Shown piece after piece: positions 1-6,106 of a stretch of 11,506 nt of DNA. Each line of letters opens with the position of its first letter. The first letter of the stretch is position 1. Source of the DNA: Bacteroidales bacterium (lineage in GTDB: Bacteria > Bacteroidota > Bacteroidia > Bacteroidales > UBA932); NCBI GenBank assembly GCA_017561265.1, contig JAFZDJ010000108.1:1-11506 (forward strand). The letters are read 5' to 3'. A program made the position numbers and the translations under genes. The notes below the pieces were generated by a model. That model was not told where the DNA came from, ran no database searches, and was given only the letters and a program-made list of their open reading frames with translations.

Positions 1-90
1 CCTGTACAACTTACCTTCAATGAACTGATAGGTGATCCCGTCGATCTCAACGAGCCTTCCCGTAGGGGTTTTGTCAGATTTTTGTTTCAT
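1..90 (-). CDS. Unknown protein, N-terminal 30 residues only
   Basis: An open frame runs leftward from an ATG at 90-88 off the window edge, so only the first 30 residues are visible. It begins MKQKSDKTPTGRLVEIDG and continues with an ITYQFIEGKLYR segment. The start is lysine-rich and polar, with no signal peptide or membrane segment, so a cytoplasmic protein is likely. I do not recognise the family, and its total length is unknown. It has its own likely promoter (170-199) placed just past the terminator of the upstream gene, so it is probably a separate transcription unit. It could also be a very short protein ending just outside the window. Confidence 0.6.
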   Translation of the reverse strand, partial: MKQKSDKTPTGRLVEIDGITYQFIEGKLYR

Positions 91-100
91 AATCTAAATT

Positions 101-149
101 GTTGAATGGTTGATAATAAGGCATAATGCCCCGTAAAAAACTATTCAAC
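101..149 (-). other. Imperfect inverted repeat in the 5' leader of the partial gene
   Basis: GTTGAAT at 101-107 pairs with ATTCAAC at 143-149. The stem continues inward after a one-base mismatch with GTT (109-111) against AAC (139-141). A smaller near-palindrome, GGCAT-A-ATGCC, lies inside at 120-130. It sits 10 to 60 bases before the start codon at 90, within the predicted leader. It could be an RNA structure or a protein operator; the sequence does not decide which. Confidence 0.35.
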
Positions 150-169
150 TTCCCCCCTGTCATTCCCCG

Positions 170-199
170 CCAAGATACGAATTTTCCGAACTAATCAAT
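170..199 (-). promoter_or_regulatory. Likely Bacteroidota promoter for the partial gene
   Basis: On the minus strand TATCTTGG (177-170) matches the TAnnTTTG -7 consensus at all but one position. ATTG (199-196) lies 18 bases upstream and matches three of four bases of the -33 element TTTG. Transcription would begin near 160-165, giving a leader of about 70 bases. The -33 element touches the edge of the preceding terminator. Confidence 0.5.
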
Positions 200-252
200 A
201 TAAAAAAGAGAAAAATGTGACGGAATTTCGTCACATTTTTCTCTTTTTTATA
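199..252 (-). terminator. Long perfect-palindrome terminator after the EF-hand protein gene
   Basis: Arms 199-222 and 229-252 are perfectly complementary over 24 bp around the 6-base loop GAATTT. The top of the stem is GC-richer (GTGACG/CGTCAC). The base is A-rich on one side and T-rich on the other, so either strand ends in a U-rich tract. The gene it serves stops at 284. The symmetry would also stop plus-strand transcription. Confidence 0.85.
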
Positions 253-283
253 AGTTTTTCTTTTTTTTATAATCGTCAGCTCT

Positions 284-2521
284 TTATTCAGCAATAAGAG
301 TATCTGCCGTCGTGAGAGTATCAGCCTGAACTGCTTCAACAACTTCCTCAACCGGATCGGCCTGCCTGTAACGCGGAAGCGGCGAATCAAGTCCTGCAAA
401 TGAAAGAAGATTGAAGAGCCAGAGACCGGCTGCTATAACAGCAATGGCAAGAACAGTTATCAGAATCTTGCTGAAAGGCGAAAGACCGGCCTTAGCATAT
501 GGATCCTTGATCTTGATCTTCGGGAACTTGGCCTGATCGGTAAGAGTCTCTCCGAAAGGAATGCTTATCTTGGATGCAGCATTGACAGCCCATCCGTTGG
601 CATTCAGCAGAGGTGCGATATTACGTCTGCGAAGCTTGAGCCATGCCATGATCATTGCAGGACCGGAAATCACGAGCATAATGGAGATGAACACTATTAT
701 CAGCTCCCACCAGGCAAGCGCTGAAAGTCCGTCAAGAAGTCCGGAAAGTGCCGTACCTATCATTCCTACAGCAACACCGATTGCGGCAAAGATACCGGCA
801 AACTTGGCGATATCAAACGGAGGAGCCGCAGCAGGCTTTCCATCAGCTCCTGCAGCAGGAAGAGCAGCCGGGGCAGCATTGATCTTGGCTGTCGCATCGC
901 TCATGATCTTCGCATCCTTGTCAGCGGCACTCTTGCTGATGAGGTTTTCTATAGCCTTGGCCATTCTGCGGTATGGAGACCAGAATGCCTGAGAAACGCT
1001 TATAGGATTATCGATTATCTTTGTGATCACCGCATCCCATTCCGCACCTGCATTATCATAGTAGACTGCATTCTTTCCTACAAAGAGGTCGCCTATGTCT
1101 CCGACAGTCATCGCCGCCACAATCTGGAGCTTTGCAGGCTTGTCCTTGGCTGTACATTCACAATATATGAGATACATGCCGCTCACTGCAGCAGTCGCAT
1201 TATGCTTGCCCATATCGGCCACATTCATACAAAGGCGACATTCGCGCTGATCTATGATGAGAGTTCCTGACTGGAAGATAGCGAAAACCGAATCATCCTT
1301 AGAGTAGAAATCGTTGAATGTGACGAAGTTACGGAGGAGTCTGTAAAAATCGCGGTAGATATGAAGGAACTTGTCAACCATATCGATATCGGAAGCCTCC
1401 TGCTTCAATGCCTCGTCCTGAGCGATCAGATCCATGAGTGAAGCCTTCCTGTCCTTGGCAAGGAAGCCCTTGACAGCATCTATGCCAAGTCCCTCTACGG
1501 CAGCACCGGCCTTTGCAGCCTTCCATGCTGTATATGCTGCGAATCTGCCTCCGATCTCATTCCAGTCAGCCTCTGTGAGGGTCTTCTTTGATGGATCTAC
1601 AGCAATTGACCTGAGTGTATCGAACTGAGCCGCCCATGCCGGATTGACAGGCTCACCAAGATCAATCTCCGGCTTTCCTGTGATGCGTGCGATAGGATAT
1701 GCAGCGATGTCATCAGTCTTTCCTGTAAGATTCTCGGCACTGATAGCCTCGATGCGCGAAGTCTGGACATCAAGAGAAGCCGTGCTGTCCGGCGAGAACG
1801 CAGCAAGCTTGGCACGCATGAAATAGTCCTTCACCTTTGCATCGAGAGCCTCATACGCATCTAGAGCCTTGTCAGTCTGGTCAGCATATGGAAGTTCGAC
1901 AGCAGCATCGCACCATGCGGCATAATCTGCAAGGGTCTTATAGAATGACTCGACTGTCGCAGCATCGACACCCATGGCCCCGCTTCTGTCCTGCACTCCG
2001 CCGATGGTTGCAACGGCAGCCGCAATCGCAGCCTTGTCATCCGCATCATCAGAAGACGCCTCAGTTATGACTCCGTCACCATTGAAACGTGTCTTGGCAA
2101 AGATAGCAGCTATATCAGCTGTATCGGACATGGAAATCGTCTCTCCTTCCTTGTCAAGATTGCTGAGGATCTGCCTTGATGATGCAGCAAGTTTTGCTCC
2201 AGACGCATCCTCTGTATTGAACTGAGAAATCTCGATGCTGTCGCTTCCCTGAAGCAGAAGATCAGGATTCTTCAAAGCTCCTGTTATCCATTCCGCTGTC
2301 TTCACGACATCATTTATACGGATCTTACCATCCGCATCCTGATCAATATACGAAAGACTTTTCTCATTGATTTCCAGACCTTTGACCGGACACGAGAGCA
2401 CAGTCCACATCTTCGGATCAAGCTCGGAAAGATGAGCGATGTCTGTTCCTGAGGCAATCTTTACACGAAGGGAGCCGCCTATATTTTCAAACTCCCACTT
2501 ATACTTCTTGTCTTTGCTCAT
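284..2521 (-). CDS. EF-hand-containing membrane protein of unknown function
   Basis: A 745-residue protein I cannot assign to a characterised family. Residues 60-71 (DQDADGKIRIND) fit a canonical EF-hand calcium loop, with D60, D62, D64, G65 and I67 and Asp rather than Glu at position 12. A second loop near 145-156 (FNGDGVIT) keeps N, D and G but lacks the first Asp, so it is probably degenerate. Residues 428-456 hold CxxC (C428, C431) and CxC (C454, C456), with H440 between them, a possible metal site. An Ala/Pro-rich linker (about 548-568) leads to hydrophobic segments near 575-600, 606-627 and 686-706, then an acidic tail. There is no signal peptide, so the large N-terminal part is probably cytoplasmic and anchored by its C-terminus. 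The ATG at 2521 opens directly on MSKDKKYKWEF, and no better start exists. The gene is monocistronic, between a divergent promoter region and a strong terminator. Confidence 0.85.
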   Translation of the reverse strand: MSKDKKYKWEFENIGGSLRVKIASGTDIAHLSELDPKMWTVLSCPVKGLEINEKSLSYIDQDADGKIRINDVVKTAEWITGALKNPDLLLQGSDSIEISQFNTEDASGAKLAASSRQILSNLDKEGETISMSDTADIAAIFAKTRFNGDGVITEASSDDADDKAAIAAAVATIGGVQDRSGAMGVDAATVESFYKTLADYAAWCDAAVELPYADQTDKALDAYEALDAKVKDYFMRAKLAAFSPDSTASLDVQTSRIEAISAENLTGKTDDIAAYPIARITGKPEIDLGEPVNPAWAAQFDTLRSIAVDPSKKTLTEADWNEIGGRFAAYTAWKAAKAGAAVEGLGIDAVKGFLAKDRKASLMDLIAQDEALKQEASDIDMVDKFLHIYRDFYRLLRNFVTFNDFYSKDDSVFAIFQSGTLIIDQRECRLCMNVADMGKHNATAAVSGMYLIYCECTAKDKPAKLQIVAAMTVGDIGDLFVGKNAVYYDNAGAEWDAVITKIIDNPISVSQAFWSPYRRMAKAIENLISKSAADKDAKIMSDATAKINAAPAALPAAGADGKPAAAPPFDIAKFAGIFAAIGVAVGMIGTALSGLLDGLSALAWWELIIVFISIMLVISGPAMIMAWLKLRRRNIAPLLNANGWAVNAASKISIPFGETLTDQAKFPKIKIKDPYAKAGLSPFSKILITVLAIAVIAAGLWLFNLLSFAGLDSPLPRYRQADPVEEVVEAVQADTLTTADTLIAE

Positions 2522-2558
2522 GGTATATTTAATAGAATAGGTTTATTCAGAAAACTTT

Positions 2559-2566
2559 CAAAAATA
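2559..2566 (-). promoter_or_regulatory. Candidate -7 box for the EF-hand protein gene
   Basis: TATTTTTG on the minus strand matches TAnnTTTG and lies about 38 bases before the start codon. No convincing -33 TTTG is present at the expected distance. There is no Shine-Dalgarno sequence before the ATG, as is usual in Bacteroidota. Confidence 0.4.
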
Positions 2567-2610
2567 GACATTTTTTCTGAGAATCATAACCAGCATAATT
2601 ACATATTTAT

Positions 2611-2618
2611 TATATTTG
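2611..2618 (+). promoter_or_regulatory. Candidate -7 box for the peptide-lipoprotein operon
   Basis: TATATTTG matches TAnnTTTG exactly and ends 24 bases before the ATG at 2643, so the leader would be only about 20 bases. A clear -33 element is missing, which suggests a weak or activator-dependent promoter. It faces away from the minus-strand box at 2559-2566. Confidence 0.45.
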
Positions 2619-2642
2619 TCAAATACATAACATTTAGACACC

Positions 2643-2789
2643 ATGAAAACAGCTAAGAAAAACTATCAGAGGCCTGCTGTCACGATCCTTATGTTCGAGA
2701 CTGAGCAGCTCGTATGTGCGCAGAGCGGATTCGGCGACATCGAGGATTTTTTCGAGGATCCGGAAGATTATGGAGATTTCTTTGAATAA
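2643..2789 (+). CDS. Small acidic-tailed peptide (48 residues) upstream of lipoprotein
   Basis: ATG at 2643 to TAA at 2787-2789 encodes 48 residues. The N-terminal part, MKTAKKNYQRPAVTILMF, is basic and then hydrophobic. A short ETEQLVCAQSG segment with one cysteine (C25) follows. The last 19 residues are strongly acidic and aromatic (pattern DIEDFFEDPEDYGDFFE). The layout resembles short Bacteroidales proteins of the type K-K-x-Y-x-x-P...E-x-x-L-x-C/A-x-S-G, which I recall often sitting near surface lipoprotein genes and having no known function. It is too short and polar for a standard signal peptide. It is 12 bases from the lipoprotein start and presumably co-transcribed. Codon use and the candidate promoter support a real gene. 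It might be a leader peptide, a secreted peptide or a partner of the lipoprotein; nothing in the sequence decides. Confidence 0.75.
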   Translation: MKTAKKNYQRPAVTILMFETEQLVCAQSGFGDIEDFFEDPEDYGDFFE

Positions 2790-2801
2790 ACCGATACTGC
2801 C

Positions 2802-4706
2802 ATGAAAAGATATTTATACACACTTCTCGCAGCAGGATTGGTGATGACATCCTGCACCGTAAACGAAATTCAGGAAGCACAGAGCAGCAACAAGGGCGCT
2901 CAGCCTATATACGCATCGACCGAGGCTGACTCCAAGACTGCCCTTGGTGACTACGAAGACGGCAGATACAAGGTGTACTGGAACGAAGGCGACCAGATCC
3001 TTGTCGCAAACAATTATTATGAAGCTGCAATCTACACATCGCAGGAAGGCGGAACATCATATGCAGAATTCCTCCCCGATGAGGGCTACGACCCTATGGA
3101 TTTCTCAGAAGGCGTGATGGCGGGTTATCCTGAAAAGAACATGTACCTGTACAGCGCAGACCCTAATGAGGCAGCATATTTCACAATTCCTGATGTCCAG
3201 ACATATTACAACGGCACATTCGACGATACGGCGATGCCGATGATCAGCGACGTGGCATATGACAACCAGCTCAAGTTCAACAATGCTGCCGGACTTCTCA
3301 AGCTCATGCTCTCTGCACCGTCAAAAGCAACCGTGCAGTCCATTGTGGTAAAGGCTGAGAATGAATTCATCAGCGGCGAGTGCGGATATATTCCGGAATC
3401 GAAGAGCTACTTCTTCGACGAGACAATGATCAGCAAGAACAAGGTGACTCTCAACTGCGGCAACGGAGTGGCAGTCACAAGCGATGCAAAGCCATTCTTC
3501 ATCGTAGTACCTCATCAGGAGTACACTTCCCTCACCATTACCGTCACCACAAAAGACGGCCTCATGCAGAAATTCAGAATGAAGGAAGACAAGGTACTGA
3601 ACGTACAGCGTTCTGCCGTACTTAACATACCTCTGTATCTTGACAACCTTGCGGCTCCTACCGGTCCTAATGTAAAGATGAGCGCCGGCACTCCGACATT
3701 CAAGGGATTCACAGTTTCGATTGAAGTACAGAACGCTTCGGCTTATTTCTGCAACCTTCAGACAAAGAGGTCATATGAAGCCGATCTCCAGTCAGGCCTG
3801 CTTCTTGAAAGCCTGCCATATGCAACTCCTTATGACACACCGCTTCAGTACAACGGTTCAATCCTTAATTACAGACTGAAGAAGGTAGGTTCAGAGGAAT
3901 ACGAGACACCAATGCAGGATGTTCTTCTCGAGCCAGGCGAAACATACATTCTGTGGTTCGTAATATATAATGAAGAGGGCGTATATACAGAAGACGACAT
4001 ATTCACTCTTGAAATCAAGATGAAGTCATTCACTCCGGGAGGCAGTATCGCAGTCAGCACTTCCGAGCATGACATCACCATGAATATGATCAGGATGAAG
4101 GTAAGTGCAAACAACGCCATGTTCATCTACAGCCAGCTCCTTCCGAATTATATATTTGACGAATACAATTCAGAGGAAGAGCTTATCGAACTTCTGCTCA
4201 AGCCAGGCGGAGCAAGCAGCAGATTTGACAAATCCAGCGACTATTTCGAGCGCAGGCAGCTCAGACCGGGAGCTGAGATGACATTCATCTCAATTGCAGT
4301 CGACAACAGCGGAAGATATGGCCCTCTCTATATAGAGCCGCTCCAGACTATTCCTATCGAGTACAACTCACTCGTCGTGGAGATCGACAAGGACGTTGAC
4401 AAGCTCAAGGAAAACGGTGGTGTCATCAACTGGAGCGTATCTGAGGGCGAGGCAGCAAGCTACAGATACTTCTACAGAAGGACAGACAACAATTACTGGA
4501 CAAATACTTTCGAGTATGATTACACAATGATCCAGGAGACAATGGTAATGGATCCGTATGTGTTCTATATAAATCATACGAAAGATAATTTCGCGACACT
4601 GAACAATCCTGCCCTGGAAGAAGGCGTAGAATATGTATTCGTAGTTCTGGCAGTTGCAGATAACGAAACCTGTTCAGAGGCAGATCACTGGATCTTTACA
4701 TACTAA
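2802..4706 (+). CDS. Fimbrillin-like surface lipoprotein with three C-terminal Fn3-like repeats
   Basis: A 634-residue lipoprotein. The signal peptide MKRYLYTLLAAGLVMTSC ends in a lipobox (VMTS-C18), so it would be lipidated and cleaved by LspA. Residues about 40-280 follow the Bacteroidales fimbrillin-like pattern: K45-T-A-L-G-D, then W60-NEGDQI, a hydrophobic strand-rich core, VVPHQEY near 235-241 and a closing VLNIPLYL. Residues about 287-634 look like three repeated beta-sandwich units. Each closes with a similar strand motif: LEPGETYILWFVIYNEEG (377-394), LRPGAEMTFISIAVDNSG (487-504) and LEEGVEYVFVVLAVADNE (605-622). This suggests a cell-surface or pilus-associated adhesin-like protein, but no ligand can be named. 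After Cys18 the sequence is TVNEIQEA, without the dense Asp/Glu cluster of strong surface-export signals, so exposure is uncertain. The gene follows the 48-residue peptide gene and ends at a small terminator. Confidence 0.8.
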   Translation: MKRYLYTLLAAGLVMTSCTVNEIQEAQSSNKGAQPIYASTEADSKTALGDYEDGRYKVYWNEGDQILVANNYYEAAIYTSQEGGTSYAEFLPDEGYDPMDFSEGVMAGYPEKNMYLYSADPNEAAYFTIPDVQTYYNGTFDDTAMPMISDVAYDNQLKFNNAAGLLKLMLSAPSKATVQSIVVKAENEFISGECGYIPESKSYFFDETMISKNKVTLNCGNGVAVTSDAKPFFIVVPHQEYTSLTITVTTKDGLMQKFRMKEDKVLNVQRSAVLNIPLYLDNLAAPTGPNVKMSAGTPTFKGFTVSIEVQNASAYFCNLQTKRSYEADLQSGLLLESLPYATPYDTPLQYNGSILNYRLKKVGSEEYETPMQDVLLEPGETYILWFVIYNEEGVYTEDDIFTLEIKMKSFTPGGSIAVSTSEHDITMNMIRMKVSANNAMFIYSQLLPNYIFDEYNSEEELIELLLKPGGASSRFDKSSDYFERRQLRPGAEMTFISIAVDNSGRYGPLYIEPLQTIPIEYNSLVVEIDKDVDKLKENGGVINWSVSEGEAASYRYFYRRTDNNYWTNTFEYDYTMIQETMVMDPYVFYINHTKDNFATLNNPALEEGVEYVFVVLAVADNETCSEADHWIFTY

Positions 4707-4708
4707 CA

Positions 4709-4740
4709 TAAAAAACAGCAGCTGCGCTGCATTTTTTTTT
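4709..4740 (+). terminator. Short bidirectional terminator between convergent genes
   Basis: GCAGC (4718-4722) and GCTGC (4726-4730) form a 5-bp GC-rich stem around TGC. A run of A before the stem and nine T after it give a U-tract on both strands. It lies between the stops at 4706 (plus) and 4742 (minus), so it can serve both genes. Confidence 0.7.
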
Positions 4741-4741
4741 A

Positions 4742-5209
4742 TTACCAATTTTTAAAAGGATTAAGCAGAAGCATCGAATTGTAGTAGCGTCTGTCTCCTG
4801 TGACTTCCTCGCCGAGCCATGAAGGCTTTTCGAAGACTTCATCTTCTGACGAAAGCTCGACCTCCGCTATGGTAAGCCCCTCATTATCACCATAGAACTC
4901 ATCGACTTCAAACACATGGTCACCAGCCCTTACAAGGAAGCGGGTCTTGTCGATCAATCCCCTTTCGCAGAGGCTGATGAGTCCTTTTGCATCCTCAAGA
5001 GGGATTTCCCACTCCCATTCATTGCGGCCGATCTCCCCTGGTTTCGGAGCATTCTTGATGGTGAGGAAACCTTGATTGTCCCTGATGCGGACACGCACAG
5101 TACGACCGGGCAGATGACATATATAGCCCTGGATTATACGGGAAGAGGAATATGCCTGGGACTTGTAGTCTCCGCAGACCAGGAATTTTCTTTCGATTTC
5201 TTTGTTCAT
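4742..5209 (-). CDS. CYTH-domain protein, probable short-chain inorganic triphosphatase
   Basis: The 155-residue protein is a single CYTH (triphosphate tunnel) domain of normal length. The defining ExExK motif is E4-I-E6-R-K8 (MNKEIERKFLV). Tunnel-lining basic residues follow at R39 and R41 (TVRVRIR), K52 (LTIK), R62, and K88/R90 (DKTRF). Acidic metal-binding positions are E65 and E67 (EWEWE), E101, D103 and E104 (EVDEF), and E116 and E118 (AEVEL). Small bacterial members of this type hydrolyse tripolyphosphate in a metal-dependent way; others are thiamine triphosphatases or class IV adenylate cyclases. Tripolyphosphatase is the best guess by length, but the substrate cannot be read from sequence. 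No signal peptide is seen, so it is cytoplasmic. It lies downstream of tRNA-Ser on the same strand. I see no clear TAnnTTTG box in the 43 bases between its start and the tRNA terminator, so expression may depend on read-through from the tRNA promoter. Confidence 0.9.
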   Translation of the reverse strand: MNKEIERKFLVCGDYKSQAYSSSRIIQGYICHLPGRTVRVRIRDNQGFLTIKNAPKPGEIGRNEWEWEIPLEDAKGLISLCERGLIDKTRFLVRAGDHVFEVDEFYGDNEGLTIAEVELSSEDEVFEKPSWLGEEVTGDRRYYNSMLLLNPFKNW

Positions 5210-5252
5210 GGTATAAAGGGGATTTGCTCCCGCAGGGGCTTGTATACAAAAA

Positions 5253-5285
5253 CCGGATGACTTTCGTCATCCGGCCTTCTTTTTT
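5253..5285 (-). terminator. Terminator after tRNA-Ser
   Basis: CCGGATGAC (5253-5261) and GTCATCCGG (5266-5274) form a perfect 9-bp stem with a 4-base loop. On the minus strand the stem is followed by TTTTTG, placing it about 13 bases after the 3' end of tRNA-Ser. The plus strand also has a T-rich tail (5275-5285), so it could work in both directions. Confidence 0.85.
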
Positions 5286-5286
5286 G

Positions 5287-5371
5287 CGGAGAGTGAGGGA
5301 TTCGAACCCCCGGACCCGTTAAGATCAACGGTTTTCAAGACCGCCGCATTCGACCACTCTGCCAACTCTCC
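5287..5371 (-). tRNA. tRNA-Ser, anticodon UGA
   Basis: Read on the minus strand, the acceptor strands GGAGAGT (5371-5365) and ACTCTCC (5294-5288) pair perfectly, with G73 at 5287. The anticodon loop is CTTGAAA with anticodon TGA at 5337-5335, which reads UCA and related UCN serine codons. A long variable arm and the T-loop TTCGAAT are present, and the 85-base length fits a class II serine tRNA. CCA is not encoded, so it must be added after transcription. It has its own promoter (5432-5462) and terminator (5253-5285). Confidence 0.97.
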
Positions 5372-5380
5372 AATATGTTT

Positions 5381-5427
5381 CCCTGATGGGATTTGCTCTT
5401 ATCTGGAGCACTTCCCTTTCGTAAGGG
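5381..5427 (-). other. Structured 5' leader of the tRNA-Ser transcript
   Basis: Three small hairpins lie between the predicted transcription start and the tRNA. They are CCC-TGAT-GGG (5381-5390), TGCTC with GAGCA (5394-5398 and 5406-5410), and CCCTT with AAGGG (5414-5418 and 5423-5427). RNase P should remove this leader. Whether the folds have a function is unknown. Confidence 0.4.
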
Positions 5428-5431
5428 ATTG

Positions 5432-5462
5432 CAAAGGTACAAATAAATTTTAAACCTGCAAA
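5432..5462 (-). promoter_or_regulatory. Consensus Bacteroidota promoter for tRNA-Ser
   Basis: On the minus strand TTTG (5462-5459), a 19-base spacer and TACCTTTG (5439-5432) match the TTTG-N19-TAnnTTTG pattern of the Bacteroidota primary sigma factor exactly. Transcription should begin near 5425, about 50 bases before the tRNA. It is the best promoter in the window, as expected for a stable RNA gene. Confidence 0.85.
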
Positions 5463-5488
5463 TTATTTTTCACTTTTTTTCAAAAATA

Positions 5489-5514
5489 GATTCCTCGACT
5501 GGCTCGGAATGACA
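5489..5514 (-). repeat. Dispersed palindromic repeat, copy after lspA
   Basis: Read on the minus strand this copy is TGTCATTCCGAGC, CA, then GTCGAGGAATC, matching copies at 6558-6585 and 10983-11011. ATTCC and GGAAT can pair across it. It begins two bases after the lspA stop codon and is followed on the minus strand by a T-run, so it may act as the operon's transcript end. Confidence 0.75.
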
Positions 5515-5516
5515 GA

Positions 5517-6101
5517 TTATTTGCCTTCCTCCTTAGAGAAATACTTATACTGAAAGAGAAGAAGATAGAAAGCGCCGCATGTCACACAGCTGTCTGCGAA
5601 ATTGAAGACTGCGCCGAAGAAAGTACGCGGGTATTCCATCCATGGGAGCTTATAGTCGAACAATGGGAAATAGAACATATCCACCACCTGTCCGAACATG
5701 AAAGCGAAAGGAGCTCCAGGAGTAACCGTTTCAGGCCAAATAAGGCCATAAAAGAAGCAATCCACTATATTACCCATTGCACCGGCAGTAATCATCGTGA
5801 GACCCACCAGAACGCCTGTAGGGACATCCTCACGCCTGGACATGCCTCCGATCCAGCGGAAAAGGAAGACAAAGAGCACGATTCTGAACAAAGAAAGCAG
5901 AATCTTGCCCCACAGGCCGCCGAACGCCATACCGAACGCCATACCTTTGTTAAGGACGAAATGGAGCTTGAACCAGTCACCGATGACATCGATCGTCTCC
6001 CCCAGATCCATATTCGTCTTGACCAGAACCTTGATGATCTGGTCAATGACGACTAATATGGCTCCAAGAATGAAAAGCTTTGTGCCTTTAGAAAGCTTCA
6101 T
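5517..6101 (-). CDS. lspA: Lipoprotein signal peptidase (signal peptidase II)
   Basis: LspA is the inner-membrane aspartyl protease that cuts the signal peptide of prolipoproteins just before the lipidated cysteine. The 194-residue protein has four hydrophobic segments (about 8-28, 64-84, 94-114 and 163-185). It carries the conserved D20-Q-I-I-K, N51 (LNKGMAFGM), G110-N111-x-x-D114, VVD141 and FNFAD170 motifs. By comparison with the Pseudomonas enzyme, D141 and D170 are the catalytic pair. It is longer than the usual 160-170 residues because D114 and D141 are 27 apart instead of about 9, and the two catalytic Asp are 29 apart instead of 19. I recall such insertions as typical of Bacteroidota LspA. 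It is the last gene of the ileS operon, starting 5 bases after the DksA-like stop. The lipoprotein at 2802 would be a substrate. Confidence 0.97.
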   Translation of the reverse strand: MKLSKGTKLFILGAILVVIDQIIKVLVKTNMDLGETIDVIGDWFKLHFVLNKGMAFGMAFGGLWGKILLSLFRIVLFVFLFRWIGGMSRREDVPTGVLVGLTMITAGAMGNIVDCFFYGLIWPETVTPGAPFAFMFGQVVDMFYFPLFDYKLPWMEYPRTFFGAVFNFADSCVTCGAFYLLLFQYKYFSKEEGK

Positions 6102-6106
6102 ATGGA

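Noticed and set aside
158..167. CTGTCATTCC as a further copy of the dispersed repeat
   Set aside because: Only about 10 bases match and the GAG...GTCGAGG part is absent, so chance cannot be excluded.
561..992. 143-codon plus-strand open frame opposite the EF-hand protein
   Set aside because: Its Ala-rich composition mirrors the Ala-rich linker and membrane segments of the minus-strand gene. It has no promoter or homologous pattern.
2689..2880. 63-codon minus-strand frame across the peptide gene
   Set aside because: It overlaps both the peptide gene and the lipoprotein signal peptide on the other strand and has no promoter or start context.
5219..5398. tRNA-associated integration site suggested by the 11-base direct repeat around tRNA-Ser
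   Set aside because: The repeat does not include the tRNA 3' end, no integrase is present, and the interval contains only the tRNA and its terminator.
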